A stretch of 64,000 bases of DNA from Labrys miyagiensis (GCF_030160835.1 NZ_BSPC01000028.1:186001-250000), one strand, 5' to 3'. Positions 19,035 to 28,363 are shown, numbered from the stretch's first letter. Made by a program: numbers and translations. Notes: generated by a model from the sequence alone, not told the origin.

Positions 19035-19447
19035 AGCGTTTACCACGTGGATGCGCTCTTTTCGCAGTGGAGTGTCAATTCAGCCACAAAAGAACCCAAA
19101 TTCCGCACCGATTTGACGATTGCACGTCGCCACGATTAACCCATTGTTAATCTTTGTGGCGAAAAGAGCCTCTCCGAATTGGAAACCCACATAGCAAAGA
19201 CCCCTTCTCGGTGATTCTCTGATCTTTTGTGGGGAGTTCGCTGGATCCGCGGCACCGAACCGATTCCTGAATCAGTTCCGCTGCTGTAGGCGTTGTCGTG
19301 GCGTCGTTTTGCCGAAGCCCGTTCTTGCTTTCCGGCGCTGCATCAGAATTCGCCAGAGTGATACCCGAGTGGCGCCATGCTGAAACAAACGCTCTCCATC
19401 CGAGCGATCGTGGCGCGGGGCCGCCGCCTGATGTTCCAGAGGCGATG

Positions 19448-20380
19448 ATGGCACCAAGCCGCAACCTCATCCTCGTCCACACCCAGGGCTGGCAGGACGC
19501 CATGGATTTCGAGGCGATCCGCGCCTATGTCGAGGACACAGCGCCCGATATCGAGGTTTTCATCGTCTCCAACCTCGCCCGTTCCTCCATCACGCGCAAG
19601 AAGGCGGCGGAGCGCCCTACCCTGGTCTTCTCGCCGCTGTGCCTGCTCGACTTCAAACCTGACCGTGGCCGGATCTACGAGGGACGGACGATGTCCAAAC
19701 TCACGGAGATGGCACGGCTCAAGGCTGCCGGACTGCCGGTGCCTGTCTACGAGGAAATCCGCCCCGACACTGTGCTTTCGCCCGAAATCTACGGTCCCTT
19801 CGTCATCGTCAAGCCAGTCTACGACCTTGCTTCCTTCGGACGCGGCATCGAGCTGTACCGCACAGAGAAGGTGCGTTACCGCCCTCCCTCCGATTTCCCG
19901 GAGAAGCATCCAGGCCGCAAGGGCCCGATGGTGGCGCAGAAATATATCAACTGCGGCCGAGTCATGACGTGTCGTGTGCTGACCCTCTTCGGCGCTCCCA
20001 TCTTCACCTATCTGAGAGAATCGACCAGGCCGCTGATGCTGGAGGAACTGCATGAACCCTATCAGCAGGAAGATTTCCTGCCGGTGAACGAACACCTCAG
20101 GATTAGCTCGACGCGCGAACCCGACTACCTCGCCCTCGCCGCTGCCGCCTACGAGGCGATTCCGGAAGTCGCCCTGCAGGCTTGCGACATCCTGCGCGAC
20201 AGGGACGGTGGCCTTCATCTCCTGGAGGTCAATCCGGGCGGCGGCACATGGATGTTCTCAAGCAAATATGCCTCGGTCTACAAGCAGTTCCTGGGCGTCG
20301 AGGATCTCACGACGGAGTTCGATGCCTTCGAAACCTGTGCGAGGCTGCTAGTGGAGAGGACGAGAGCGGAAGCGGAGTAA
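19448..20380 (+). CDS. ATP-grasp-like protein of unknown substrate
   Basis: About 310 residues from MAPSRNLILV; the longer frame from 19298 is rejected because AGAGG sits 5 nt before the second of the tandem ATGs. The centre has ATP-grasp features: GPFVIVKPVYDLASFGRG (lysine and glycine-rich loop), VAQKYINCGRVMTCRV and, near the C-terminus, LHLLEVNPGGGTW, where Glu and Asn would bind magnesium. This resembles RimK/glutathione-synthetase-like ligases that join a carboxylate to an amine. The N-terminal part has an alpha/beta pre-ATP-grasp look. No partner gene is adjacent; the flanking genes are an outer-membrane protein and a tRNA. Substrate unknown. Confidence 0.7.
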   Translation: MAPSRNLILVHTQGWQDAMDFEAIRAYVEDTAPDIEVFIVSNLARSSITRKKAAERPTLVFSPLCLLDFKPDRGRIYEGRTMSKLTEMARLKAAGLPVPVYEEIRPDTVLSPEIYGPFVIVKPVYDLASFGRGIELYRTEKVRYRPPSDFPEKHPGRKGPMVAQKYINCGRVMTCRVLTLFGAPIFTYLRESTRPLMLEELHEPYQQEDFLPVNEHLRISSTREPDYLALAAAAYEAIPEVALQACDILRDRDGGLHLLEVNPGGGTWMFSSKYASVYKQFLGVEDLTTEFDAFETCARLLVERTRAEAE

Positions 20381-20399
20381 TTCCCCGGGTGCGCCGATA

Positions 20400-20633
20400 T
20401 CAAAAGCCGAAATATTTCTTCCGCAGCGCGTCTTCATAATCCTTCTTGGCCGCCAGGACCTTGTTGCGGACTTCGTCTTCCTGGTTGTGCGCCTCCTCCC
20501 AGAGGTCGATCTCGGCAATCGAGTGATTGACGGAGGCCAGTTCCTCTTCGTGCCGAATGGCGGTTACCCATTCCTCGACCGCAGCCTTGTAGGCCCCCTG
20601 CAACTGGTCGAGTTCCAGATCTTCGTCCTGCAT
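20400..20633 (-). CDS. Small acidic helical hypothetical protein
   Basis: A 77-residue protein starting MQDEDLELDQL, chosen because GGGAGG lies 7 nt upstream; in-frame extension to 20723 has no support. It is rich in Glu, Asp, Lys and Ala with heptad-like spacing, so probably helical or coiled-coil, and ends LRKKYFGF. No signal peptide or membrane segment. It converges with the ATP-grasp gene with 19 bp between stop codons. No family recognised. Confidence 0.6.
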   Translation of the reverse strand: MQDEDLELDQLQGAYKAAVEEWVTAIRHEEELASVNHSIAEIDLWEEAHNQEDEVRNKVLAAKKDYEDALRKKYFGF

Positions 20634-20843
20634 GACCATTCCTCCCTCACCGGGACTATGGAGCGGCGAGGTGAAACTAAGACGACATGAAGCGCCTCCT
20701 GTAGGGAGCGTCGCCGCCGTCACGCAATGAAAGGGGGTGTCGACAAGGACTGCGCCTCACCCTTTTGCCGGAACTCCACTGCAGCGCCCACTTGACGCCA
20801 CGCCCGGCTCTGCTAGACCCCGTTACCTGCCCATTTGCGGCAA

Positions 20844-20933
20844 GGAAGGGTGGCCGAGTGGTTTAAGGCAACGGTCTTGAAAACCGTCGTAGGGGCAACT
20901 CTACCGTGGGTTCGAATCCCACCCCTTCCGCCA
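20844..20933 (+). tRNA. tRNA-Ser (anticodon UGA)
   Basis: A 90-nt class II tRNA with encoded CCA. Acceptor stem GGAAGGG pairs with CCCTTCC. The D-arm region is TGGCCGAGTGG, the anticodon stem ACGGT/ACCGT carries loop CTTGAAA (anticodon TGA), the variable arm is long, and the T-loop is TTCGAAT. It reads UCA/UCN serine codons. A spurious reading frame runs through it. Confidence 0.98.
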
Positions 20934-20974
20934 ATCATAATTGATTCCATTGAATATTTTTCGATTTTTCAGCT

Positions 20975-21481
20975 TTGTCCCACCATCGTTGCAAGCCTTC
21001 ACCGTGTGTTGCGCGCCTTGAATTCGGGAAGGCTGGCGAGACAGGCATCGGCATCCGATTTGAATATCAAAGGGCGGCCGCAGCGCGGCTCGGAATCAAC
21101 CGCACGGACCTGCGTTGTTTGAGCATCATTGCGGGGCGCGGGCCGGTCGCCGTAGGCGAGATCGCGCGCGCCGTTAATCTGACGCGGGGGGCGGCAACCA
21201 CGGCGTTGGATCGGGTCGAGCGCCAGGGCTTCGCACGCCGCGTCCGCGATCCGAGCGATCGCCGGGGTGTCCTGATGGAGATGACTGAAAAAGCGCGCGC
21301 TGAGGCTGGCGCGATCTGGGGTCCCGTTGTTTCGGCGGGCGAGGAAATGATGGGCGGATACACCGATTCTGAGCTCGAGGTCGTGCTTCGCTATCTGCGT
21401 GAAGCCAGAGCCGTGCAGCTTGAGAACTTGGCACAGCCAACCGGCACCGGACCGGCGAAGAGCCGATTATCCCGGACATAG
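20975..21481 (+). CDS. MarR-family transcriptional regulator
   Basis: Winged-helix regulator of about 168 residues starting 41 bp after the tRNA. The core is clear: RTDLRCLSIIAGRGPVAVGEIARA, recognition helix LTRGAATTALDRVERQGF, wing RRVRDPSDRRGVLMEMT and the C-terminal dimerisation helix. The first 35 or so residues (from a TTG start) do not look like a MarR helix 1. Another frame contains LHRVLRALN, which does, so the N-terminus may be frameshifted or replaced next to the tRNA. It converges with the GH3 gene. The ligand is not predictable. Confidence 0.75.
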   Translation: MSHHRCKPSPCVARLEFGKAGETGIGIRFEYQRAAAARLGINRTDLRCLSIIAGRGPVAVGEIARAVNLTRGAATTALDRVERQGFARRVRDPSDRRGVLMEMTEKARAEAGAIWGPVVSAGEEMMGGYTDSELEVVLRYLREARAVQLENLAQPTGTGPAKSRLSRT

Positions 21482-21553
21482 GCCCACATCGGCCAGCGAC
21501 TGTCTTGCCCCGGCCAGTATGGAAAATGCCCATGTGTCGGCGCCTATAAGCCG

Positions 21554-23896
21554 CTAATGCCTTCCAATCTCGAGTTCGCGAAAATCCAGATGCACCGTCG
21601 TGCTCGCAGCGACATCGGTGGCTGATTGGCCGACAATGACCTTGTAGTCACCTGGCTCGATCAACCACTTTTTGGAACTTGGGTCGAAGGTCGCTAGCAG
21701 CAAAGGATCGATGTCGAGTGTGATCGACTTCGATTCGCCAGCTGCCAGTTCGACCTTGTCGAAAGAACCGAGACGTTTGGGCGCTTCCCAGCTTCCGCTC
21801 TCTCGCCCGACATAGGCCTGCACCACCGCCTTGCCCTCGACCTTTCCGACATTTCGAACCGACAACGAAACACGAATGCCTTCGCCAGCGGGCTCCGCGC
21901 TTAGTCCACCCAAATCGAACCTTGTGAAACTGAGGCCATAACCGAATGGAAAAAGGGGCGTCAACGCCCGCTTGTCGAACCACTTGTAGCCGACCGCGGC
22001 GCCCTCGACGTTGTAGTTCGTGGAGGGATGGGCATCCTCATCCAATTTGGCATCCCCATCGAGCTGGGGGCGCGGAAGCTGGGAGAGGCTCGCTGGAAAC
22101 GTGGCGGGTAGATGACCAGACGGGTCCACCTCACCACTCAGTATACGCGCGATCGCCTCGCCCCCCGACGTCCCTGGATACCACGCTTCGAGAACGGCAC
22201 CCACTTGGGACAGCCAGGGCATGAAAACAGGCCCGCCGGTCTCGAGCACGACGATCGTGCGCGGATTTGCCTTGGCGACCGCTGCAATCAGGGCGTCTTG
22301 TCCATTGGGCAAGTCGAGATTCGGCAGATCCAGGCTTTCCGCTGCCCATTGCGTCGCGAAAACGATGGCAATGTCAGATCGGGAAGCAAGCCCAGCCGCG
22401 GCATCCAGATCGTTGCCGTCCGCATATGTGATGGTGGCTGAACTTCGTGACTGAAGGGCTTTCATCGGCGCTGACGGATAGAAAACCATCGGTCCTGGGA
22501 AATCCTTGGGCCCTTCGTTTGGCACGGCAAGGCCTCCGATCGGATAGACCTGCGAAGAGCCACCGCCCGACAACACGCCCTTGTCAGCATGACCGCCGAT
22601 GACCGCAATGGTCTTCAGCGACGACTTCAACGGCAGGAGATCGTCGTTCTTCAAGAGAACAATGCTGTCTTCAGCGGCAGACCTCGTGACACTTGCATGG
22701 GCCGAGAAATTGATCTGCGCAGACTGGTCGCCCAGGATCGGGTTATCGAAAAGGCCATTGGCGAACATGGCAAAAAGAATACGGCACGCCATGTCGTCGA
22801 GCCGGGATTGATCGACATGGCCGTAGTTGAGCGCTTCGCGAAGCGCGCCACCAAAATAGGCGGAGGCGTCGAACGCCCAACCGGATTCCTGGTCGAGACC
22901 GGCTTTTGCGGCCTCGACAGTTGAACGCACGGCGCCCCAGTCCGACATGACGTAACCTTTGAAGCGCCAATCTGCCTTCAGAACCTGATTGAGTAGCCAG
23001 TCATTCTCGCATGCCGCCGCGCCATTGACCCGATTGTACGAGCACATAACCGAACCAGGCTTGCCGATTTCGTTGGCAATCTGGAAGGCCAGCAGATCGC
23101 TCTCGCGCGCTGCGGTCTCGTCGATCGCGACATCGATCGTTCCCCGATTGGTCTCCTGATCGTTGAAGGCAAAATGTTTCAGCGTTGAAATTATATGATT
23201 TGACTGGATGCCTTGGATCTCGAAGCCCACAATCGTGCCGGCCAGAAGGGGATCTTCACCCGCATATTCGAAATTTCGGCCGTTACGCGGCTCCCGCAAC
23301 AGGTTCACACCACCCGCGAGCTGCACGTTAAAGCCCGATAGGCGCGCCTCGTTCCCGATCATCGCACCGCCCGCGAATGCGTTCTGTCGATCCCAGGAAG
23401 CCGCCAATGCAAGGCCTGAAGGCAGCGCCGTGCGTTCCCGTGGATTGGGGGAGCGCTGGGTTGCGACACCTTCACCCGCATCGGTTTCCCACAGGGCGGG
23501 AATGCCCAAGCGCTCTATGCCGGGAACGTAACCAGCCGAATTCACCCTACCGGCATCGGGCGCAACGAAGTTCTTGGTCGCACTTATCATCCAGGGCGCC
23601 TGGGTGGAGAAATATCCAAACACCAGCTGTAGCTTCTCCGCTCGGCTCATGGCGGCCAGAGCAAGGTCTGCCCGCCTTTCGGCAGGAAGGCTTGTATCTC
23701 GCCATTCCGCCGAGACTGCGGATGGCGATGCCGCGGGCTGTTGAGAGAGGGCAGCAGTCACGCCGACACTAAAAAGGAGGCCTGGTACCCCGATCAAGCG
23801 CGCAACCGTTACCAGCGTGCACTTGAACGAAAAGCCACCCATTGCAATTGGAACACCCATGAACTTCACCACTCTGGAAGTGTGCGCTACGCTCAT
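21554..23896 (-). CDS. Secreted glycoside hydrolase family 3 (beta-glucosidase-like)
   Basis: Predicted periplasmic GH3 enzyme, up to 780 residues. An N-terminal hydrophobic segment (VARLIGVPGLLFSVGVTAALS) acts as signal peptide; M13 or M19 are possible starts. The (alpha/beta)8 domain carries LKHFAFND and the nucleophile Asp319 in GYVMSDWGA (long-start numbering). The second domain includes SGGGSSQVYP, and the C-terminal fibronectin-III-like domain begins near LSVRNVGKVEGKAVVQAYVG. GH3 enzymes release terminal glucose, xylose or related sugars from oligosaccharides. No sugar transporter is adjacent. Base composition is somewhat less GC-biased than the flanking operons, compatible with transfer. 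Confidence 0.92.
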   Translation of the reverse strand: MSVAHTSRVVKFMGVPIAMGGFSFKCTLVTVARLIGVPGLLFSVGVTAALSQQPAASPSAVSAEWRDTSLPAERRADLALAAMSRAEKLQLVFGYFSTQAPWMISATKNFVAPDAGRVNSAGYVPGIERLGIPALWETDAGEGVATQRSPNPRERTALPSGLALAASWDRQNAFAGGAMIGNEARLSGFNVQLAGGVNLLREPRNGRNFEYAGEDPLLAGTIVGFEIQGIQSNHIISTLKHFAFNDQETNRGTIDVAIDETAARESDLLAFQIANEIGKPGSVMCSYNRVNGAAACENDWLLNQVLKADWRFKGYVMSDWGAVRSTVEAAKAGLDQESGWAFDASAYFGGALREALNYGHVDQSRLDDMACRILFAMFANGLFDNPILGDQSAQINFSAHASVTRSAAEDSIVLLKNDDLLPLKSSLKTIAVIGGHADKGVLSGGGSSQVYPIGGLAVPNEGPKDFPGPMVFYPSAPMKALQSRSSATITYADGNDLDAAAGLASRSDIAIVFATQWAAESLDLPNLDLPNGQDALIAAVAKANPRTIVVLETGGPVFMPWLSQVGAVLEAWYPGTSGGEAIARILSGEVDPSGHLPATFPASLSQLPRPQLDGDAKLDEDAHPSTNYNVEGAAVGYKWFDKRALTPLFPFGYGLSFTRFDLGGLSAEPAGEGIRVSLSVRNVGKVEGKAVVQAYVGRESGSWEAPKRLGSFDKVELAAGESKSITLDIDPLLLATFDPSSKKWLIEPGDYKVIVGQSATDVAASTTVHLDFRELEIGRH

Positions 23897-23978
23897 TCAA
23901 TGGGAATAGTCCCCTGTATCGCACCACCATTCCAAGGTGGAATACGATCAAGAAATTTGGGTCAAGCCTGAAATAGCA

Positions 23979-23988
23979 AAAGCGCTTT
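23979..23988. promoter_or_regulatory. AAAGCGCTTT palindrome upstream of the GH3 gene
   Basis: A 10-bp perfect palindrome with central CG, 83 bp upstream of the GH3 start. Many LacI-family operators have this form. Could be chance. Confidence 0.3.
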
Positions 23989-23996
23989 GATTACAC

Positions 23997-24224
23997 CTGC
24001 ATTGACCTATCGAAGCGCTGGTCTTTGGAAAATCAAACCAGCTATGATGGTCGAAGACCTCCACCATGAGATTTACAATTTTTCAGGCGGTGCTCAATAT
24101 TCCTGAACCTATTCAATACTTTCCTGTCGAGGCCTCTGACTGGGAGGCTTTCGACGCCTCCGTTCCTCACGTGCTGAAGCGCTATGCCGTGATTCGGCAC
24201 GCGGTTCGGATGCCGATCGGCATG
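23997..24224. other. Intergenic, no supported gene
   Basis: Part of a 539-bp gap between the GH3 and LprI-like genes. A 56-codon plus-strand frame starts at 24066 (MRFTIFQAVLN) but lacks a ribosome binding site and runs antisense into the gene fragment at 24225-24402. Confidence 0.4.
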
Positions 24225-24402
24225 CTATGCCTTTGATGGCGTCCCGGATGCTTGCTTAATCTGCTCGAAAGCGTGTTGTTCGTCGGCTGACAGGCTTGGG
24301 TGCGGAATCGCCGGACCGAAACACCTTCACGATCTCGGGCGGAATGAAGCCAGGCAGATTGACGTGAATGCCTGGCAATTCGGCCGCGCCGAGCTTGGCC
24401 AT
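24225..24402 (-). pseudogene. Epoxide-hydrolase gene fragment
   Basis: On the minus strand one frame reads MAKLGAAELPGIHVNLPGF and continues to SGDSAPK. The text then continues in another frame as LSADEQHAFEQIKQA before a stop. This matches the lid region of N-terminal-domain-containing epoxide hydrolases, where LPGIHVN and LSxxExxAFEQ are neighbouring landmarks. Both the N-terminal and the catalytic parts are missing and a single-base frameshift separates the two pieces, so this is a relic. Confidence 0.6.
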
Positions 24403-24435
24403 CGCACAGCAACCCGACGCCGCGAGGCATCGGGT

Positions 24436-24858
24436 TCAATTTGCCGGGGGAACCGGGCAGTCCATGGCGCCCTCTTCGCAATTCAGGTATTTCCGCAAAT
24501 CCTGAACCCTGGCTTGCGTAAGGCCGTCCAGGCACATGGCGACGATCATTGGCCGCGCACTGCCGCCAGCTGTGGCAGAACTTTGGAAATCACACTCGGT
24601 ATCCCGAAATTTTATCCAAGCCCGTTGCGCGTCGCCAAGAAGCTTTCTGGTGTCCGCGTCGTCTGCGAGTCGCGCTTCAATCTGCCTGTAGACATCGTTG
24701 AGTTGCTTGTCAGTCTTCTTAAAGGCCGCCGCCGCACACGAGGTCATCGTGCTCTGGTCTGTCGCATTGACACACTGATCATCGGCAAAGGCTAGTGTCG
24801 GCAATCCCAATATCAGGACCCCGCCAAGAATTGCAGCTCGAAACAAGATTATCTCCAT
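24436..24858 (-). CDS. LprI-like (DUF1311) secreted protein
   Basis: A 140-residue protein from MEIILFRAAILGG, a signal peptide ending LAFADD. The mature part has the lysozyme-inhibitor LprI family pattern: an early cysteine, MTSCAAAAFKKTDKQLNDVY, LGDAQRAWIKFRDTECDF and paired C-terminal cysteines (MCLDGL, YLNCEE). Family members bind or inhibit lysozyme in the periplasm, though most are uncharacterised. The longer frame starting at 24906 adds residues without a signal character. It is probably monocistronic. Confidence 0.8.
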   Translation of the reverse strand: MEIILFRAAILGGVLILGLPTLAFADDQCVNATDQSTMTSCAAAAFKKTDKQLNDVYRQIEARLADDADTRKLLGDAQRAWIKFRDTECDFQSSATAGGSARPMIVAMCLDGLTQARVQDLRKYLNCEEGAMDCPVPPAN

Positions 24859-25059
24859 CAGATATTCAGCGACCCACCAGATATCGGTCCGTCTTCCCGG
24901 CAACAACTACTCATGGATCGTTAAGGTGGGCAACACGTCATTCGTCAGACTATTTTCCGTTCGTGCAAGCCATATCGGGCTCAGTTCCGCTTCGATCCCC
25001 ACAGCATCCAAGCATCTCACCCAAATTAAAAACCAGACGATGGTCGCGAGCAGCAACAT

Positions 25060-25998
25060 CTAATGGTCGTGGAGGGTTGCAATGTGTGCTTCGGAAGGCG
25101 TCTTTTCGGCTTGCAGCGTTACATGCCCGATCCCGAAATGCTCCTTCAACTCCTCGGCCGCATGAAACAGCATTTCATCGGAGGGCGGGCTTTCCGGCAT
25201 AACCAGATGGCAGGACAGAGCGGTTTCGGTTGTGCTGAGGGACCAAACGTGCAGATCGTGCAGGTCACTCACGCCCGGCAGACCGAGCAGAAGAGCACGC
25301 ACCTTCTCCATGTCGATACCGGGCGGCACGGCGCTGAGTGACATGGCAAGTGAGCCGGTCAGCAGGCCCCACGTCCCAATGACGATCACGACATTGACGA
25401 CAATGCTTATCGCCGGGTCGATCCAGTGCCATCCGGTCAGCAGGATGACGAGTCCCCCTACGACAACGCCAAGAGAGACGAGAGCATCCGACGCCATGTG
25501 CATGAAGGCACCACGCATATTCAGATCGCCCTTGCTCCCCGATGCAAACAGCCACGCGCAGAAACCGTTCAAGACGATGCCACAGGCAGCGACAATCATG
25601 ACGGTCTTGCCGGCAACGGGCTCTGGTTGTGAAAAACGCTGAAGGGCCTCCCATGTCAGGCCGCCGACGACGACCAGCAGGAATACAGCGTTGAACAGGG
25701 CCGCTAGAATTGAAGTGCCCCCCAGGCCATAGGTGAACCGGCTGGTGGGCTTGCGCTTCGCCAAGATGACAGCTGCCCAAGCGACGCCGAGGCCGAGCGC
25801 GTCCGACAGATTGTGCCCAGCGTCCGCCAGCAGCGCCACCGAATTGCTGAGCAGCCCGTAAACGACTTCGATCACCACGAAAGTGGCATTGAGTGCCACG
25901 CCCAAGGCAAAGCGCGTGCCGAAATTGGTGGGCGCATGGACGTGACCGCCGTGGCTGTGCCCTTCGTGGTCATGCGTGTGCTGGTGGCTGGGCGTCAT
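25060..25998 (-). CDS. Cation diffusion facilitator (CzcD/ZitB-type zinc/cobalt exporter)
   Basis: Inner-membrane metal/proton antiporter of 312 residues. The N-terminus is His-rich (THDHEGHSHGGHVH). Six membrane segments follow, with metal-site motifs LLADAGHNLSDALG in helix 2 and HMASDALVSLG in helix 5. A cytoplasmic C-terminal domain carries LHDLHVWSLST, typical of the CzcD/ZitB subfamily. It probably exports Zn(II), with Co(II) or Cd(II) possible. No metal regulator gene is adjacent. Confidence 0.93.
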   Translation of the reverse strand: MTPSHQHTHDHEGHSHGGHVHAPTNFGTRFALGVALNATFVVIEVVYGLLSNSVALLADAGHNLSDALGLGVAWAAVILAKRKPTSRFTYGLGGTSILAALFNAVFLLVVVGGLTWEALQRFSQPEPVAGKTVMIVAACGIVLNGFCAWLFASGSKGDLNMRGAFMHMASDALVSLGVVVGGLVILLTGWHWIDPAISIVVNVVIVIGTWGLLTGSLAMSLSAVPPGIDMEKVRALLLGLPGVSDLHDLHVWSLSTTETALSCHLVMPESPPSDEMLFHAAEELKEHFGIGHVTLQAEKTPSEAHIATLHDH

Positions 25999-26478
25999 GC
26001 GAAAGTTTCCTGGAAAGAGATCTCTGCCTACGTCCTATAGCGGCTGGAGAAGCAAGCTCGATGACGACGGAACAGTACCAATAGATGAGACCTGGGGAGC
26101 AATGCGCGCGCCACTATCTCACATATCGCGAGCAGATCGTGATGATTGCGAGCGCGTCGCAAATGGTCTGAGCACAGTCTCATTTAATCCGAATAAGTAT
26201 GGCCGGATCCCGCCATCGTTAAGCGCCGCCTTGCGGGCTACGTATCAATGTGAACCGGCATGGGACTCGGATACCCATCAAGGCACGCCGCCGCGCCTCC
26301 GAATTGTGGACGCCTCCGGGCCGATCTGCCACTCGCGGTCGACGTGGGCTACCGAGTGAACGCCCTTGCTGGGCGGTCCCGCCTTGACCGTTAAATTGCG
26401 GCGGTTGCGGAATTCACCGTGCCAAGGACGCCATGTTACTGCAATCGTACTGGAGGCTCGATTCTAGAAGCGGGTAAG
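25999..26478. other. Intergenic, no supported gene
   Basis: 480 bp between divergent genes. Open frames are short and without family resemblance. Nothing regulatory could be picked out. Confidence 0.4.
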
Positions 26479-27402
26479 ATGGCTGTCGAACACGACAAGA
26501 AGACGGATGCGCCTCCTGATCGTACGTCCCCGCACGGCCACGAGAATTACATTGCCGGCCACACGCTGATCAGCGGTGATGGCCCAGCGTGGACGGACCT
26601 CTTTGTGCAGGTATTCTCTCGTCTCAAGGCCCAAGAGCCGTTCCTGGTTCCGGCGGTTGCCGAACCGTTGGTCGTGTGGGTGATGTCAGGGGAAGCGCTG
26701 GTCGAGGAGCGCGATTTGGGAGGCGAATGGACCGCGAACCGGGTCGCCGTCGGCGATTTTTTCCTCACGCGCTCCGTGACGCCCTATGAAATGCGTTGGC
26801 ATGCCAAGGGCGACGAACCGTTCCAGGTCATGCATCTTTACCTCTCGGTTCCATTGTTTGAACGGGTCGCGGAGGAAATGTTAGGCGAAGCCAGGATCGG
26901 CCTGCGCGATGTATCGGGCGGCCGGGATGTACAACTGTCCAATCTGCTGGCCCTCATCTACCGCGAGCTGAGTGCAGAAGGTGCGGGTAGCGCCCTTTTC
27001 GTCCAAGGATTGGCACAGAGTTTGGCTGTTCACCTGATCCGGCATTATGCGTCCGGGGAAGGCAAAGGGCGACGGCAAAACGCTCTTCCGGGTGCGAAGC
27101 TGCGCCGGGCCATTGACTTCATGGACGCACGCTTACACGAACCGTTTGACCTGGCCCAAGTGGCGCGATGCGTTGGCATGAGCGAGTTCCACTTCAGCCG
27201 GCTGTTCAGGAAGGCGATGGGATTTTCTCCGTCTCATCATTTCATTCGCCAGCGCGTCGCCAAAGCCCAGAGATTGTTGCAGGAGACCGATAGCAGGATC
27301 ATCGAAGTCGCGATGGCCGTCGGCTATTCCAGCCCCAGCCATTTCGCCCAAATCTTCCGCCGCGAAACGGGGATATCGCCCCGCGCCTACCGCCGCGACT
27401 GA
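26479..27402 (+). CDS. AraC-family regulator with cupin-like N-terminal domain
   Basis: About 307 residues from MAVEHDKKTD; the longer start at 26419 is less likely. The N-terminal half looks like a cupin-type sensory domain (VWVMSGEALVEERDLGG, VAVGDFFLTRS). The C-terminal half has two helix-turn-helix units: FDLAQVARCVGMSEFHFSRL and IIEVAMAVGYSSPSHFAQIF, ending GISPRAYRRD. Such regulators often sit beside SDR, epoxide-hydrolase or reductase genes that they control. Here the neighbours of that kind (24225-24402, 27547-28635) are broken, so the regulator may have outlived its targets. Confidence 0.88.
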   Translation: MAVEHDKKTDAPPDRTSPHGHENYIAGHTLISGDGPAWTDLFVQVFSRLKAQEPFLVPAVAEPLVVWVMSGEALVEERDLGGEWTANRVAVGDFFLTRSVTPYEMRWHAKGDEPFQVMHLYLSVPLFERVAEEMLGEARIGLRDVSGGRDVQLSNLLALIYRELSAEGAGSALFVQGLAQSLAVHLIRHYASGEGKGRRQNALPGAKLRRAIDFMDARLHEPFDLAQVARCVGMSEFHFSRLFRKAMGFSPSHHFIRQRVAKAQRLLQETDSRIIEVAMAVGYSSPSHFAQIFRRETGISPRAYRRD

Positions 27403-27546
27403 GATCCTTCCGTCTGGCCAGAATAGAGCAAGATCCCGACAGTTCGCGCAGGTCGCCGTGAGAAGGCTCCGACGTCTCCAATTAGGCTCCTCTTTGTGAC
27501 AGCGACCCCCGGCATGGCGGATGGGTCCCCAACAAGGAGTTGAACA

Positions 27547-28295
27547 ATGACGAACATCTCAGGAAGAGTTGCACTGGTCACGGGCGCCTCGAGCGGTATC
27601 GGCGCTGCCACTGCCTTGAAGCTTGCGGAGGCCGGCGCCAAAATCGGTATCGCAGCGCGGCGAACGGACAAGCTTGAAGCGCTCAAAGGCGAGATCACCT
27701 TGAAGGGCGGTGAGGCCCTGGTGATCGAGATGGACGTGGTCGATGCCGCCTCTGTCGAAGCCGGCGTGCAAAAGATGGCTGACGCCTTTGGCTCCATTGA
27801 CATTCTCGTCAACAATGCCGGGCTGATGCCGCTCTCTGACCTCGATCAGCTCAAGACCAACGAGTGGCACAAAATGGTCGATGTCAACGTCAAGGGTCTG
27901 CTGAACGTTACGGCCGCTGTCCTGCCCCGGATGATCAAGCAGCATTCCGGTCACATCTTCAATATTTCCTCGATCGCTGGTCGCAAGGTCTTCAAGGGTC
28001 TGTCGGTCTATTGTGCAACGAAACACGCCGTTGCCGCTTTCTCCGATGGCCTTCGCATGGAAGTCGGCCAGAAGCACATATCCGCGTCACCTGCATCCAG
28101 CCAGGCGCCGTCGCCACCGAGCTCTACGACCACATCACCGACGCCGGCTACCGACAGCAAATGGACGATCTCGCAAGTCAGATGACGTTCCTGCGGGGCT
28201 CGGACATCGGCGACACTATCGTTTTTGCCGCGCAGGCGCCCTCCCATGTGAACGTCGCCGAGCTCTTCGTCCTTCCGGTCGAACAGGGCTGGTGA
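27547..28295 (+). pseudogene. SDR-family oxidoreductase gene with a frameshift
   Basis: The first 176 or so codons encode a normal classical [31 protein letters not shown] and YCATKHAV. Near 28075-28085 the frame is lost after MEVGQKH. The correct sequence continues in another frame as [20 protein letters not shown] and ends VLPVEQGW at 28295. The 749-nt span needs one added base to give a 249-residue protein, the usual SDR length. A single-base deletion, or a sequencing error, explains it. As read, the protein ends in a Ser/Pro/Thr-rich nonsense tail. Confidence 0.8.
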
Positions 28296-28363
28296 TTGCA
28301 ATCAAAGAGTGTCTCAGCCTCTCCGCCCGTGGGCGGGGAGGCAATCTTCGAAAGAAGTCCAAG

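Noticed and set aside
20835-21122. 95-codon frame beginning inside tRNA-Ser
   Set aside because: The translation of the tRNA itself (VAEWFKATVLKT...) is a classic false protein.
24066-24236. 56-codon plus-strand frame MRFTIFQAVLN...
   Set aside because: No ribosome binding site and its end is antisense to the epoxide hydrolase relic; kept only as a note.
20844-26478. Genomic island inserted at tRNA-Ser
   Set aside because: The tRNA 3' end is not duplicated downstream within the window and no integrase is present, so only the composition and relics hint at transfer.
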